From contig NZ_CP136136.1 of NCBI RefSeq assembly GCF_038024875.1, positions 4,154,001 to 4,218,000 of the forward strand: 64,000 nucleotides of DNA, given 5' to 3'. The DNA comes from Gordonia rubripertincta. Its GTDB lineage: Bacteria > Actinomycetota > Actinomycetes > Mycobacteriales > Mycobacteriaceae. The position numbers and the translations under genes are program-made. Positions 28,226-35,098 of the stretch are shown one piece after another. Numbering within the stretch: the stretch's first letter is position 1; every line of letters begins with the position of its first letter. The notes beneath the pieces are model-generated. The model was not told the DNA's origin. It worked only from the letters and a program-made list of their open reading frames with translations, and ran no database searches.

Positions 28226-29053
28226 CTAACCGGCCCCTTCGGCGGCGGTGACGAAGTCGATGAGTTCCTCCACCGACCGCAGGAGGGGCACCTCGAGATC
28301 GCGGAAGCTGCTGACGCCGCTCAGCACCCGGCGCCAGCCGTCCCGCGGGTCACCCCATCCGAGCTGGGAACACACCCCGGTCTTCCAGTCGGTGCCGCGC
28401 GGGATCTTCGGCCAGGCCGGGATCTTGACCGAGGCGGGCTTCACCGCCTCCCAGACGTCGATGTAGGGGTGGCCGCACACCAGCACGTGCTCGCCGACCT
28501 CGGCGGTGAGGTGGGCTTCCTTCGAACCGGCCACGAGATGGTCGACGAGGACGCCCGCGCGCCGATGCGGCGCGGGCTGGAACTCGGCGAGCGCCTCGTC
28601 GAGGTTGTCGAGACCGTCGAGACTGACCACGACGACCCCCTCGGCCCGTAGGTCGTCGCCCCACACACGTTCGAGCAGCGTCGCGTCGTGCACCCCCTCG
28701 ACGAAGATCCGGCTGGCCCGTGCGGTGCGCGCGCGGGTGCGCGGCGCGGCGCGCGAACCCGAGGCCGTCATCGCCGGTTTCTGGGGCCCGCGTGTGCGCG
28801 GCTTGACGAGGGTCACGGTGCGACCGTCGATCAGGAAGGCGCCGGGGTTCATCAGGAACACGCGAGTCCGGCCGTGACGGTCCTCGAGGCGGACCAGGTC
28901 ACCGGCATAACTCTTCTCGAGCCCGACGACGGCACCGCAGAAACCGGTGGCGGCGTCCTCCACGACCAGGTCGCGTTCGGCCGCGACCTCCACCGGACGC
29001 GGCTTGGCCCGGCGCGGCTGAGAGAGCACATCGCGCCCGTACCGGTCATCCAT
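28226..29053 (-). CDS. DUF3097 family protein
   Basis: A 275-residue actinobacterial protein starting MDDRYGRDVLSQPRRAKPR. The middle region RIFVEGVHDATLLERVWGDD resembles the TOPRIM-like acidic strand (VEG.HD), and DLDEALAEF-like and VLVDHLVAGSKEAHL patches follow. Then come HPYIDVWEAVKPASV and FRDLEVPLLRSVEELI. The VEG-H-D and DH pattern suggests a TOPRIM-type fold, but that is inference and no function is known. The start is supported by the Shine-Dalgarno GAGGTGG, 8 nt before the ATG. Confidence 0.88.
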   Translation of the reverse strand: MDDRYGRDVLSQPRRAKPRPVEVAAERDLVVEDAATGFCGAVVGLEKSYAGDLVRLEDRHGRTRVFLMNPGAFLIDGRTVTLVKPRTRGPQKPAMTASGSRAAPRTRARTARASRIFVEGVHDATLLERVWGDDLRAEGVVVVSLDGLDNLDEALAEFQPAPHRRAGVLVDHLVAGSKEAHLTAEVGEHVLVCGHPYIDVWEAVKPASVKIPAWPKIPRGTDWKTGVCSQLGWGDPRDGWRRVLSGVSSFRDLEVPLLRSVEELIDFVTAAEGAG

Positions 29054-29173
29054 CGCGTTCCACCTCTTCGGTCCCTGGACATCTGCGCCCAACACCGTAA
29101 GCGCACCGACCCCCGGTGGCCGGGTTGCCACGCCCGGCGACCGGTCGGGGGCCGGCGGTATCCTGGTTCCTTG

Positions 29174-30004
29174 ATGAATCGCAGCGACATCCTCCCCTCC
29201 ACCGTCGCGTGGCCGACCTGCGCCCTCGGCGCGTGGGCTGCCGCGTGGCTGACCGGGCGCTGCTCCCCCGACGACGTGATCGAGGCGCTCGCCGAATCCG
29301 CCGACCGGCATGAGGTGTCGACCGAACAGTCCACGTCCCCAACGGGATCCGGGAACGGCGTACTCGACCTGCTGGGCTTGCTGAAACCGGCCCGGCGCCT
29401 GGCCGTGCGTCTCCCGTCCACCGGTGATCCGCAGGGCCTGCCACCGAACCCCGCGACGTCGAGGGCCCTCATCGCGGGCGAGGTTCTCCTGGTCGACGGC
29501 TCGGACACCGCGGGCACCCTCGCACTCGTCCCCGACTTCTCCACTCTCGGTGAGGATCCGCCGTACGTGACATGCCGCTGGACCGCCTTCCGGTATGCGG
29601 AGCGGCTCGACCTCGACCATCTGGTGGCGTCCGGGCCGTCCGCGGGTGACCTGGAATACGATCTGCGCCAAGCCGTTCGCGATGCGGCGACGATCATCGG
29701 CGGCCTCGGCGGACGCCGCTCGGTCGACGCGGGCGACCTACGCAAGGAACTTGCGGCCCTCACCGCCCGGCACCGCGTCGCACTGCCCCCGCACGCGCTC
29801 GACGCCCGCTCCACGCGGCTGATCGACACCGCCGCCCAGGTCGAGGCCATCGTCGACCTGGCTGATGCCCGCCGGGTCGAGATCGGCGACACCGCCGGGC
29901 AATGGGATTCGGGCGACTCCGCACTACGCGGGTTACAGACACTCAGCCGGACCGCACGAGCGGCCGCGGTCAATCACACGATCGGCGAACTACTCCGACG
30001 CTGA
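29174..30004 (+). CDS. Conserved actinobacterial hypothetical protein
   Basis: A 276-residue soluble protein that I do not recognise. It begins MNRSDILPSTVAWPTCALGA with a short hydrophobic patch, and is Ala/Leu/Asp rich. The middle has GEVLLVDGSDTAGTLALVPD and the C-terminus alternates Ala/Arg helices (RTARAAAVNHTIGELLRR). No catalytic motif is visible. A TATCCT -10-like box is at 29159-29164, close to the ATG, suggesting a short or absent leader. Its last 31 bp overlap the convergent GNAT gene. Confidence 0.7.
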   Translation: MNRSDILPSTVAWPTCALGAWAAAWLTGRCSPDDVIEALAESADRHEVSTEQSTSPTGSGNGVLDLLGLLKPARRLAVRLPSTGDPQGLPPNPATSRALIAGEVLLVDGSDTAGTLALVPDFSTLGEDPPYVTCRWTAFRYAERLDLDHLVASGPSAGDLEYDLRQAVRDAATIIGGLGGRRSVDAGDLRKELAALTARHRVALPPHALDARSTRLIDTAAQVEAIVDLADARRVEIGDTAGQWDSGDSALRGLQTLSRTARAAAVNHTIGELLRR

Positions 30005-30681
30005 GCCGCGAGCGACGCGCGGCCGGCCGGCTCCGCGTCGGGTCGAGGTCGCGGGGGCCGGTCGGAGACGAGGCCGTACATCGTGATGCCGTTCCAGTCC
30101 TCGACCCCGAACTCGGACGCACCCCAGACCTCGGCATAGTAGCGACGCAGACTCTCCGACCCCGTCCATGCGTAGTACGGACGCGATGCCTCGGTACAGA
30201 ACCGTTCGATCTCGCGCATCATGCCGATCAGCGCAGGACCACCGCGCTCAGCCGGCGAGACCAGCGCGAGCCGGAGGCTGACCGCGTCGTCCACCGGCGG
30301 CGCCAGCTGCGAGCTGGTGAGCAATTCGACGAAACGCTCGCGCAGGCCCGGTATCGATGCCACTCGCGTCACGTCGGCCGGTGACAGCGGCGGCGCTCCG
30401 TCAGGTGAGAGATCGGCGTCGTGCGGTTGAAAGAGCAGTAGGCCGACGAGACGATCGCCGCGACGCGAACCGAAGACGCACCCGGCATTCAGCAGCGGGC
30501 GGACGAGAATTTCGGCCAACCATTTCCGTAAGTCGAGATCAGAGATGTGGTCGCCCAGCAGCCACCGATACAGCGGGACCTCGTGAACGTGATCCGCCAG
30601 CAATGCGATCGCGGATTCGAGATCCCCGGGCGCGAGAGTGACCGTGTCTCCCTTCTCGGATTGTTGAAGTCGAGCTTTCAT
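29974..30681 (-). CDS. GNAT-fold protein, copy B of a tandem pair
   Basis: A 235-residue GNAT acyltransferase-like protein. An N-terminal alpha/beta start (SAIALLADHVHEVPLYRWLLGDH) is followed by LRKWLAEILVRPLLNAGCVF, the VGLLLFQPHD beta strand, and the degenerate CoA loop SPAERGGPALIGMM (R-G-G-x-x-L instead of Q/R-x-x-G-x-G/A). The C-terminal YYAWTGSESLRRYYAEVWG is the usual GNAT Tyr region. It is roughly three-quarters identical to copy A at 31116-31838. The basic C-terminal tail differs from copy A. It is 97 nt downstream of small peptide gene 2. Substrate unknown; acylation of that peptide is an inference. Confidence 0.8.
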   Translation of the reverse strand: MKARLQQSEKGDTVTLAPGDLESAIALLADHVHEVPLYRWLLGDHISDLDLRKWLAEILVRPLLNAGCVFGSRRGDRLVGLLLFQPHDADLSPDGAPPLSPADVTRVASIPGLRERFVELLTSSQLAPPVDDAVSLRLALVSPAERGGPALIGMMREIERFCTEASRPYYAWTGSESLRRYYAEVWGASEFGVEDWNGITMYGLVSDRPPRPRPDAEPAGRASLAAQRRSSSPIV

Positions 30682-30733
30682 CGCGCATTTGTCCCCTTCG
30701 ACGTCGCGGATCGCCAGGTCAACACATGCCGAT

Positions 30734-30766
30734 GGGTGGGCCACATCGTCGCGACGCAGCCCACCC
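30734..30766 (-). promoter_or_regulatory. Intercistronic hairpin between peptide gene 2 and GNAT copy B
   Basis: GGGTGGGC (30734-30741) pairs with GCCCACCC (30759-30766), with a smaller nested palindrome CGTCGCGACG (30747-30756) in the loop. A hairpin with the same outer stem sits at the same place in the other cassette. There is no T run after it. It could act as an attenuator or RNA-stabilising element that lowers GNAT output relative to the peptide. Confidence 0.5.
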
Positions 30767-30778
30767 CGGAATGACGGC

Positions 30779-30895
30779 CTAGCTCGGCGGCGGCACCTCG
30801 GCGTTGTCGCTACTACCGCTGCTGGAACCGGTGAAGATCGTTTCGAGGAGCGGTCCGAGCACATCGATCTCGAGCCGGATGGGTCCTTCAGCCAT
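30779..30895 (-). CDS. Small peptide gene 2 (38 residues), conserved with peptide gene 1
   Basis: An intact 38-codon gene with a good ribosome site (AGGAGG, 7 nt before the ATG). The N-terminal 24 residues match peptide 1 at 14 of 24 positions, most others conservative: M-A-D/E-G-x-I-x-L-x-x-D-I/V-LGP-I/L-L-D/E-T-x-x-TGS. The N-terminal part would form an acidic, amphipathic helix (IRLEIDVLGPLLETIF). The tail is Ser- and Pro-rich (NAEVPPPS). There is no Cys, signal peptide or Gly-Gly site. Protein-level conservation with divergent DNA argues that it is translated. Unknown function. Confidence 0.7.
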   Translation of the reverse strand: MAEGPIRLEIDVLGPLLETIFTGSSSGSSDNAEVPPPS

Positions 30896-30990
30896 TGGTG
30901 TAATCCTCCTGGACGTGCGCTGCCCCGGGTTGGACCGCGCAATGAGAGAGTTACACCGGAAATGGTGATTGAGCTCACATCACATTTTCC

Positions 30991-31005
30991 GTTACCCGAT
31001 CGTTA
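30991..31005 (-). promoter_or_regulatory. Direct-repeat box upstream of peptide gene 2
   Basis: On the minus strand TAACGATCGGGTAAC, extended as ATAAC-GATCGG-GTAAC. It lies 96 nt before the ATG of peptide gene 2 in an A+T-richer stretch (30960-31090). The equivalent box occurs 94 nt before peptide gene 1. Two RTAAC repeats 11 bp apart would suit an OmpR-family response regulator or be part of the promoter; which one is not determined. The rest of the 220-nt gap shows no gene. Confidence 0.5.
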
Positions 31006-31115
31006 TACGCCATTAAACGGAGATCTGATATGGACAATTGACCAAAAAGAGGGATCGAGAACTGGATTCGAGACCGTGATGAATATGGTCATTTGACCCA
31101 CCGTGCGGAAAAACG

Positions 31116-31838
31116 TCAACCACGGAGGACGAAGGGTCGACGACCCGGTTCGGATGTCGACGACGGGCGATTCCCGCGAGGCACGGCCTCGGGCCGAGGC
31201 CGCGGTGGCCGATCCGAGACGAGGCCGTACATCGTGATTCCGTTCCAGTTCTCCACCGCGAACTCGGACGCACCCCAGACCTGGGCGTAGTAACGACGCA
31301 GACTCTCCGAACCGGTCCAGGCATAGTACGGACGGGATGCCGCGGTACAGAACCGCTCGACCTCGCTCATCAGGTCCACCAGCACTCGACCGCCGCGTTC
31401 CGCCGGCGTCACGATCCCGATCCGGAGATTGACCGCGTCGTGCACCGGCGGCGCCAGCCGCGAACCGGTCAGCAGTTCGACCACTCGTTCCCGCAGGCCC
31501 GGAACGGCCGCTACCGCGGAGAAGTCCCCCGGCGTCAGCGGCGGCTCCCCGCCGGGCGCGAGATCGACGTCGTGTGGCTGGAACACCAGTATTCCGACGA
31601 GTTGGCCACGCCGGAATGATCCGAGGACGCATCCGACGTTCAACAGCGGACGTACGAGGATTTCCGCCAGCCATTTCCGAAGCGAATGATCGGCCATATG
31701 CTCACCGAGTAGCCAAAGGTACAGAGGAATCTCGTTCAGCCCGTGAGCGAGCAAATCGACCACGGAATCGAGATCGTCACCGGTGAGGGCGGTTGTTTCG
31801 ATTTCCCCGTTTCGGTCATCGATCATCGCGGTTCGCAT
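31116..31838 (-). CDS. GNAT-fold protein, copy A of a tandem pair
   Basis: A 240-residue paralogue of the protein at 29974-30681. Shared landmarks are LRKWLAEILVRPLLNVGCVL, LVGILVFQPHDVDL, GLRERVVELLTGSRLAPPV, the degenerate motif TPAERGGRVLVDLM, RPYYAWTGSESLRRYY and WNGITMYGLVSDRPPRPRP. Only the first 25 and last 25 residues differ strongly from copy B. The ATG at 31838 was chosen so that N-termini of the two copies align; ATG 31826 is an alternative. It is 81 nt downstream of peptide gene 1. Acyl donor and target are unknown. Confidence 0.8.
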   Translation of the reverse strand: MRTAMIDDRNGEIETTALTGDDLDSVVDLLAHGLNEIPLYLWLLGEHMADHSLRKWLAEILVRPLLNVGCVLGSFRRGQLVGILVFQPHDVDLAPGGEPPLTPGDFSAVAAVPGLRERVVELLTGSRLAPPVHDAVNLRIGIVTPAERGGRVLVDLMSEVERFCTAASRPYYAWTGSESLRRYYAQVWGASEFAVENWNGITMYGLVSDRPPRPRPEAVPRGNRPSSTSEPGRRPFVLRG

Positions 31839-31876
31839 TCTTCGGCGGCGACAGTGGGAGAACTCCGAAAACACCA

Positions 31877-31909
31877 CGGGTGGGCCGCGTCGTCGACGCG
31901 GCCCACCCG
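31877..31909 (-). terminator. Strong hairpin with T run between peptide gene 1 and GNAT copy A
   Basis: A perfect 15-bp stem, 31877-31891 with 31895-31909, and a 3-nt loop. On the minus strand it is followed by TGGTGTTTTCGG. The outer stem is GGGTGGGC/GCCCACCC, as in the other cassette. Its position after a small abundant-type gene and before an enzyme gene fits a partial terminator (attenuator) that sets a high peptide-to-enzyme ratio. Confidence 0.65.
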
Positions 31910-31919
31910 AGAAGGCTTC

Positions 31920-32024
31920 TTACGCAGGCGGCGTCGATTCGTCGCCCTCCAAGGAACCGGTGATGAGCGTATCCAGGATCGGTCCGAGAATATCGGCGTC
32001 CAGTTCGATGGTCCCATCTGCCAT
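31920..32024 (-). CDS. Small peptide gene 1 (34 residues), conserved with peptide gene 2
   Basis: An intact 34-codon gene with ribosome site AAAGGA, 8 nt before the ATG. It begins MADGTIELDADILGPILDTL and continues ITGSLEGDESTPPA. The N-terminal 24 residues are conserved with peptide gene 2, and both have a short polar tail ending in a Pro-rich motif. The predicted N-terminal helix is amphipathic and acidic. No Cys, lipobox, signal peptide or leader cleavage motif is present. Unknown function; the pairing with a GNAT enzyme and an intervening hairpin suggests a modified or co-regulated peptide. Confidence 0.7.
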   Translation of the reverse strand: MADGTIELDADILGPILDTLITGSLEGDESTPPA

Positions 32025-32117
32025 TGTGGATTCCTTTCTATTGATCGCCACCCGGAGTGGGCCGCGTATTGCCAGAATGTCATCTACTGGAGCGAGTTGC
32101 CATACGAGGCTGCCCCT

Positions 32118-32132
32118 GTTATTCGATCGTTA
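32118..32132 (-). promoter_or_regulatory. Direct-repeat box upstream of peptide gene 1
   Basis: On the minus strand TAACGATCGAATAAC, extended as GTAAC-GATCGA-ATAAC, 94 nt before the ATG. It matches the box before peptide gene 2 at 13 of 15 positions. A 12-bp palindrome CCTTTGCAAAGG (32133-32144) abuts it upstream, and a further CGATCG site lies nearby (32164-32174). The remaining 32025-32265 shows no gene. Confidence 0.5.
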
Positions 32133-32265
32133 CCTTTGCAAAGGACCACACGGGAAATGCGGAAACGATCGTAAACAATGGACTTGTGATCGCTTTGCCG
32201 ATTCTGGGCGGACCGACCTGTTCCGACCAGTTCGGCGCCGACGGCCACCGGTGGGCCGCCCGCGC

Positions 32266-33372
32266 TCAGTCGGCCGACGCGACCTTCGGTCTCGAGGGAC
32301 GCGCAGCAGGCACGCAGCACCGATCCCGGCATGGCCGCCCATTGTCGCCGCAGCCCATCGCGGCCAGGTCGCCGGCGCCGCCGACGTAGGTCTCCACCAG
32401 TTCGCCGATCATCTCGACGAATCGCGGATCGGTTCCGACGGTATCTGCGCGCACGTAATCGATCCCGAGTCGTTGAGCCGTCTCGGCCGCCTCGTTGTCG
32501 AGGTCCCAGATCACCTCGAGGTGATCGGAGATGAATCCGACGGGATAGACCACGACCCGGCGAACACCTTGCGCCGCAAGATCTTCGAGATGATCGCAGA
32601 TATCCGGTTCGAGCCACGGGATCTGCGGGGGTCCCGACCGCGACTGCCAGACCTGGTCGAAGTCGTCGACGCCGAGGGCGTCGGCAACGGCCTGCGACGC
32701 GGCCATCACCTGGCGGGAGTAGAGACTCCCGCCCTCGGCGGCCGGCCCGGACGCGGCATCAGCCGAGCTCGGGACCGAGTGAGCGGTGAACACCAGGCGG
32801 ACGGGGTCGTCGGACTCACCGAGCTTCTCGATTGCGCGACGGACCGCGTCGGCGCCGGCCGCGGTGAATGCCGGGTGCGACCAGTACTGCGGCAGCTTGC
32901 GGAGCACCACGGCACCCTCGGGCGTCGTGGACCCGGGTACACGCTCGGCCAGTGCCTTGAGGGACCGGTCGATGTCCTCGTGGTATTGACGGCATCCCGA
33001 GTAGCCACCCCAGGCGGATGTCGGGAAGACCAGGATGCGACGATGCCCGGCCCGGTACATCTCGGCCAGGGTGTCCTCGGCCATCGGGTGCCAGTTGCGG
33101 TTCCCGAAATACACCGGCACGTCGACGCCGCGACGTGCGAGGTCGGCGCGGAGGCCGTCGATCATCTCCAGGTTCAACCGGTTGATCGGCGACACCCCGC
33201 CGAAGTGCAGATAATGTTCCGCCACCGATTCCAGACGTTCCCGCGGGATACCCCGGCCCCGGGTCACGTTCTCCAGGAACGGCATCACCTCGTCGGGGCC
33301 CTCGGGACCACCGAAGGACAGGAACAGTACGGAATCGAAGGCGGTCTCCACGACGTCTCTCCCCGGGTTCAC
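32266..33372 (-). CDS. hemH: Ferrochelatase HemH (probably coproporphyrin-type, Fe-S containing)
   Basis: Inserts ferrous iron into a porphyrin; in actinobacteria the substrate is coproporphyrin III. The 368 residues include LFLSFGGPEGPDEVMPFLEN, the metal-site His in FTAHSVP near residue 196, and the Glu-containing WLEPDICDHLEDL. The C-terminus has a Cys-rich GCGDNGRPCRDRCC segment, typical of actinobacterial ferrochelatases with a [2Fe-2S] cluster. The GTG start overlaps the inhA stop by 4 nt. The order fabG1-inhA-hemH matches mycobacteria. Confidence 0.95.
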   Translation of the reverse strand: MNPGRDVVETAFDSVLFLSFGGPEGPDEVMPFLENVTRGRGIPRERLESVAEHYLHFGGVSPINRLNLEMIDGLRADLARRGVDVPVYFGNRNWHPMAEDTLAEMYRAGHRRILVFPTSAWGGYSGCRQYHEDIDRSLKALAERVPGSTTPEGAVVLRKLPQYWSHPAFTAAGADAVRRAIEKLGESDDPVRLVFTAHSVPSSADAASGPAAEGGSLYSRQVMAASQAVADALGVDDFDQVWQSRSGPPQIPWLEPDICDHLEDLAAQGVRRVVVYPVGFISDHLEVIWDLDNEAAETAQRLGIDYVRADTVGTDPRFVEMIGELVETYVGGAGDLAAMGCGDNGRPCRDRCCVPAARPSRPKVASAD

Positions 33373-34208
33373 GACCCGGAGGTCATGCCCTCCGGGAACC
33401 AGGTGTTGTGGCTGGCGCCGCCGTCGACGTAGACGATGGAACCGGTGGTGCCGGGCAGCCAGTCGCTCAGCAGCGCACAGACCGACTTGGCGACCACGGT
33501 CGGGTCATCGACGTCCCAGCCGATGGGCGACGCGCCGTCCCAGTACTCGTTGAGCATGTTGAGCTGCTTGGCGTCGTCGGTCGCGGTGCCGGCGATGGCC
33601 TTGGCCGCGAGGGTCTTGATGGGGCCTGCGGCGACCAGATTGGAGCGGATGTTCTTGGCGTTGCCCACTTCCCGCGCCACGTAGCGGTTCACCGACTCGA
33701 GAGCGGCCTTGGCGACGCCCATCCAGTTGTAGTAGGGCATGGCGGTGCGGGGATCGAAGTCCATACCCACGATGGAGCCGCCCTCGTTCATGACAGGCAG
33801 TACGGCGCGGGCCAGCGACGCATAGCTCCAGGCCGAGATCTCGAACGCCTTGGCGGCGTCGGGGCCGGGACCCTCCAGGAAGGGCTTGGCCTCCGGGCCC
33901 ATCAGGGTGCGCGGTGCGAAGGCGATCGAGTGCATGACACCGTCGATGCCCTGCGGAGCGATCTCGCGGATCTTGCCGGCGAGCGACTCGAGGTCCTCCT
34001 CGGCGGTGACGTCGAGACCGATGGCCGGCGGCACCTCCTTCGGCAGGCGCTTGGCGATCCGGTCGATCAGCCGCAGACGCTCCGGGATGCCGGTGATGAT
34101 CACCATCGCGCCCTGCTCCTGCGCCATGGCGGCCGCGTGGAAGGCGATCGACGCATCGGTGATGATGCCCGTGATGAGGACGGTCTTCCCGTCCAGGATT
34201 CCGCTCAC
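33369..34208 (-). CDS. inhA: NADH-dependent enoyl-ACP reductase InhA
   Basis: FAS-II reductase acting on long 2-enoyl-ACP chains for mycolic acid synthesis; in mycobacteria it is the isoniazid/ethionamide target. The 279 residues keep the NADH site (GIITDASIAFHAA), the Ser of GVMHSIAFAP (equivalent of M. tuberculosis Ser94), the catalytic Tyr and Lys in PYYNWMGVAKAALES, and the cofactor segment NLVAAGPIKTLAAKAI. It is 10 residues longer than the mycobacterial enzyme, with an extended C-terminus (SHNTWFPEGMTSGS). It lies 70 nt downstream of fabG1. Confidence 0.94.
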   Translation of the reverse strand: MSGILDGKTVLITGIITDASIAFHAAAMAQEQGAMVIITGIPERLRLIDRIAKRLPKEVPPAIGLDVTAEEDLESLAGKIREIAPQGIDGVMHSIAFAPRTLMGPEAKPFLEGPGPDAAKAFEISAWSYASLARAVLPVMNEGGSIVGMDFDPRTAMPYYNWMGVAKAALESVNRYVAREVGNAKNIRSNLVAAGPIKTLAAKAIAGTATDDAKQLNMLNEYWDGASPIGWDVDDPTVVAKSVCALLSDWLPGTTGSIVYVDGGASHNTWFPEGMTSGS

Positions 34209-34278
34209 GAAGATGTGCTCCTGAGATCGACGTTGATTGAGATGTGGTGTGGCCGTCGGCCGGTGGTGACCCGGAGGG

Positions 34279-35013
34279 TCAGTGGCCCATGCCCATGCCG
34301 CCGTCGACCGGGATGACCGCGCCGGAGATGTAACCGCCCTCGTCGGAGGCGAGGAAGCTGATCGCGGCCGCGACGTCCTCCGGCTTGCCGGTACGACCCA
34401 GCGGGATGGCCTGCTTGGCCATCTCGATGTAGCGATCCTCCATCGCCGCGGTCATGTCGGTCTCGATGAAACCGGGCGCGACGACGTTCGAGGTGATGTT
34501 GCGCGATCCGATCTCACGGGCGATCGAACGCGCCATTCCGATGAGACCGGCCTTGGACGCCGCGTAGTTGACCTGGCCGGGGATGCCCGACATCGCCACG
34601 ACCGAGCCGAGGAAGATCATGCGGCCCCACTTGGCACGCTGCATCCCCTTGGTGGCGCGCTTTGCGCACCGGAAGGCGCCGGTGAGGTTGGCGTCGAGCA
34701 CCTTCTCGAAGGACTCCTCGGACAGCCGCATGAGCAGCATGTTGTCGGTGATGCCGGCGTTGGCCACGAGGATCTCCACCGGGCCCTGGTGGGCCTCGAC
34801 CTCGGCGAAGGCCGCGTCGACCGACTCCGAGTCGGTGACGTCGCACTTCACGCCGAACAGACCCTCGGGGGCACCGGAGCCGCGGTGGGTGACCGCGACC
34901 TTGTGGCCGTCGGCGGCGAGGCGCTGGGCCACGGCGAGGCCGATCCCGCGGTTGCCGCCGGTCACCAGGACCGAACGGGAAGGGTTCTGCGCTTCGTTGC
35001 TGGATGCCGTCAT
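34279..35013 (-). CDS. fabG1: 3-oxoacyl-ACP reductase FabG1 (MabA)
   Basis: NADPH-dependent beta-ketoacyl-ACP reductase of FAS-II. It is 244 residues with the cofactor motif VLVTGGNRGIGLAVAQ, the NNAG-like VANAGITDN, and the catalytic Ser, Tyr and Lys in GSVVAMSGIPGQVNYAASKAG. The C-terminus is the SDR family's GAVIPVDGGMGMGH. On the minus strand the upstream sequence ends GATAGGTTAGACACCC before the ATG, so a TAGGTT -10 with a very short leader is possible. It heads fabG1-inhA-hemH. Confidence 0.94.
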   Translation of the reverse strand: MTASSNEAQNPSRSVLVTGGNRGIGLAVAQRLAADGHKVAVTHRGSGAPEGLFGVKCDVTDSESVDAAFAEVEAHQGPVEILVANAGITDNMLLMRLSEESFEKVLDANLTGAFRCAKRATKGMQRAKWGRMIFLGSVVAMSGIPGQVNYAASKAGLIGMARSIAREIGSRNITSNVVAPGFIETDMTAAMEDRYIEMAKQAIPLGRTGKPEDVAAAISFLASDEGGYISGAVIPVDGGMGMGH

Positions 35014-35098
35014 GGGTGTCTAACCTATCCGTTCTGTTTGGGTCGGCGGCGCGGTGGTCGTCGGACGTGGCTCGCAGGCCGTCCGGACCGAGGGCGAG

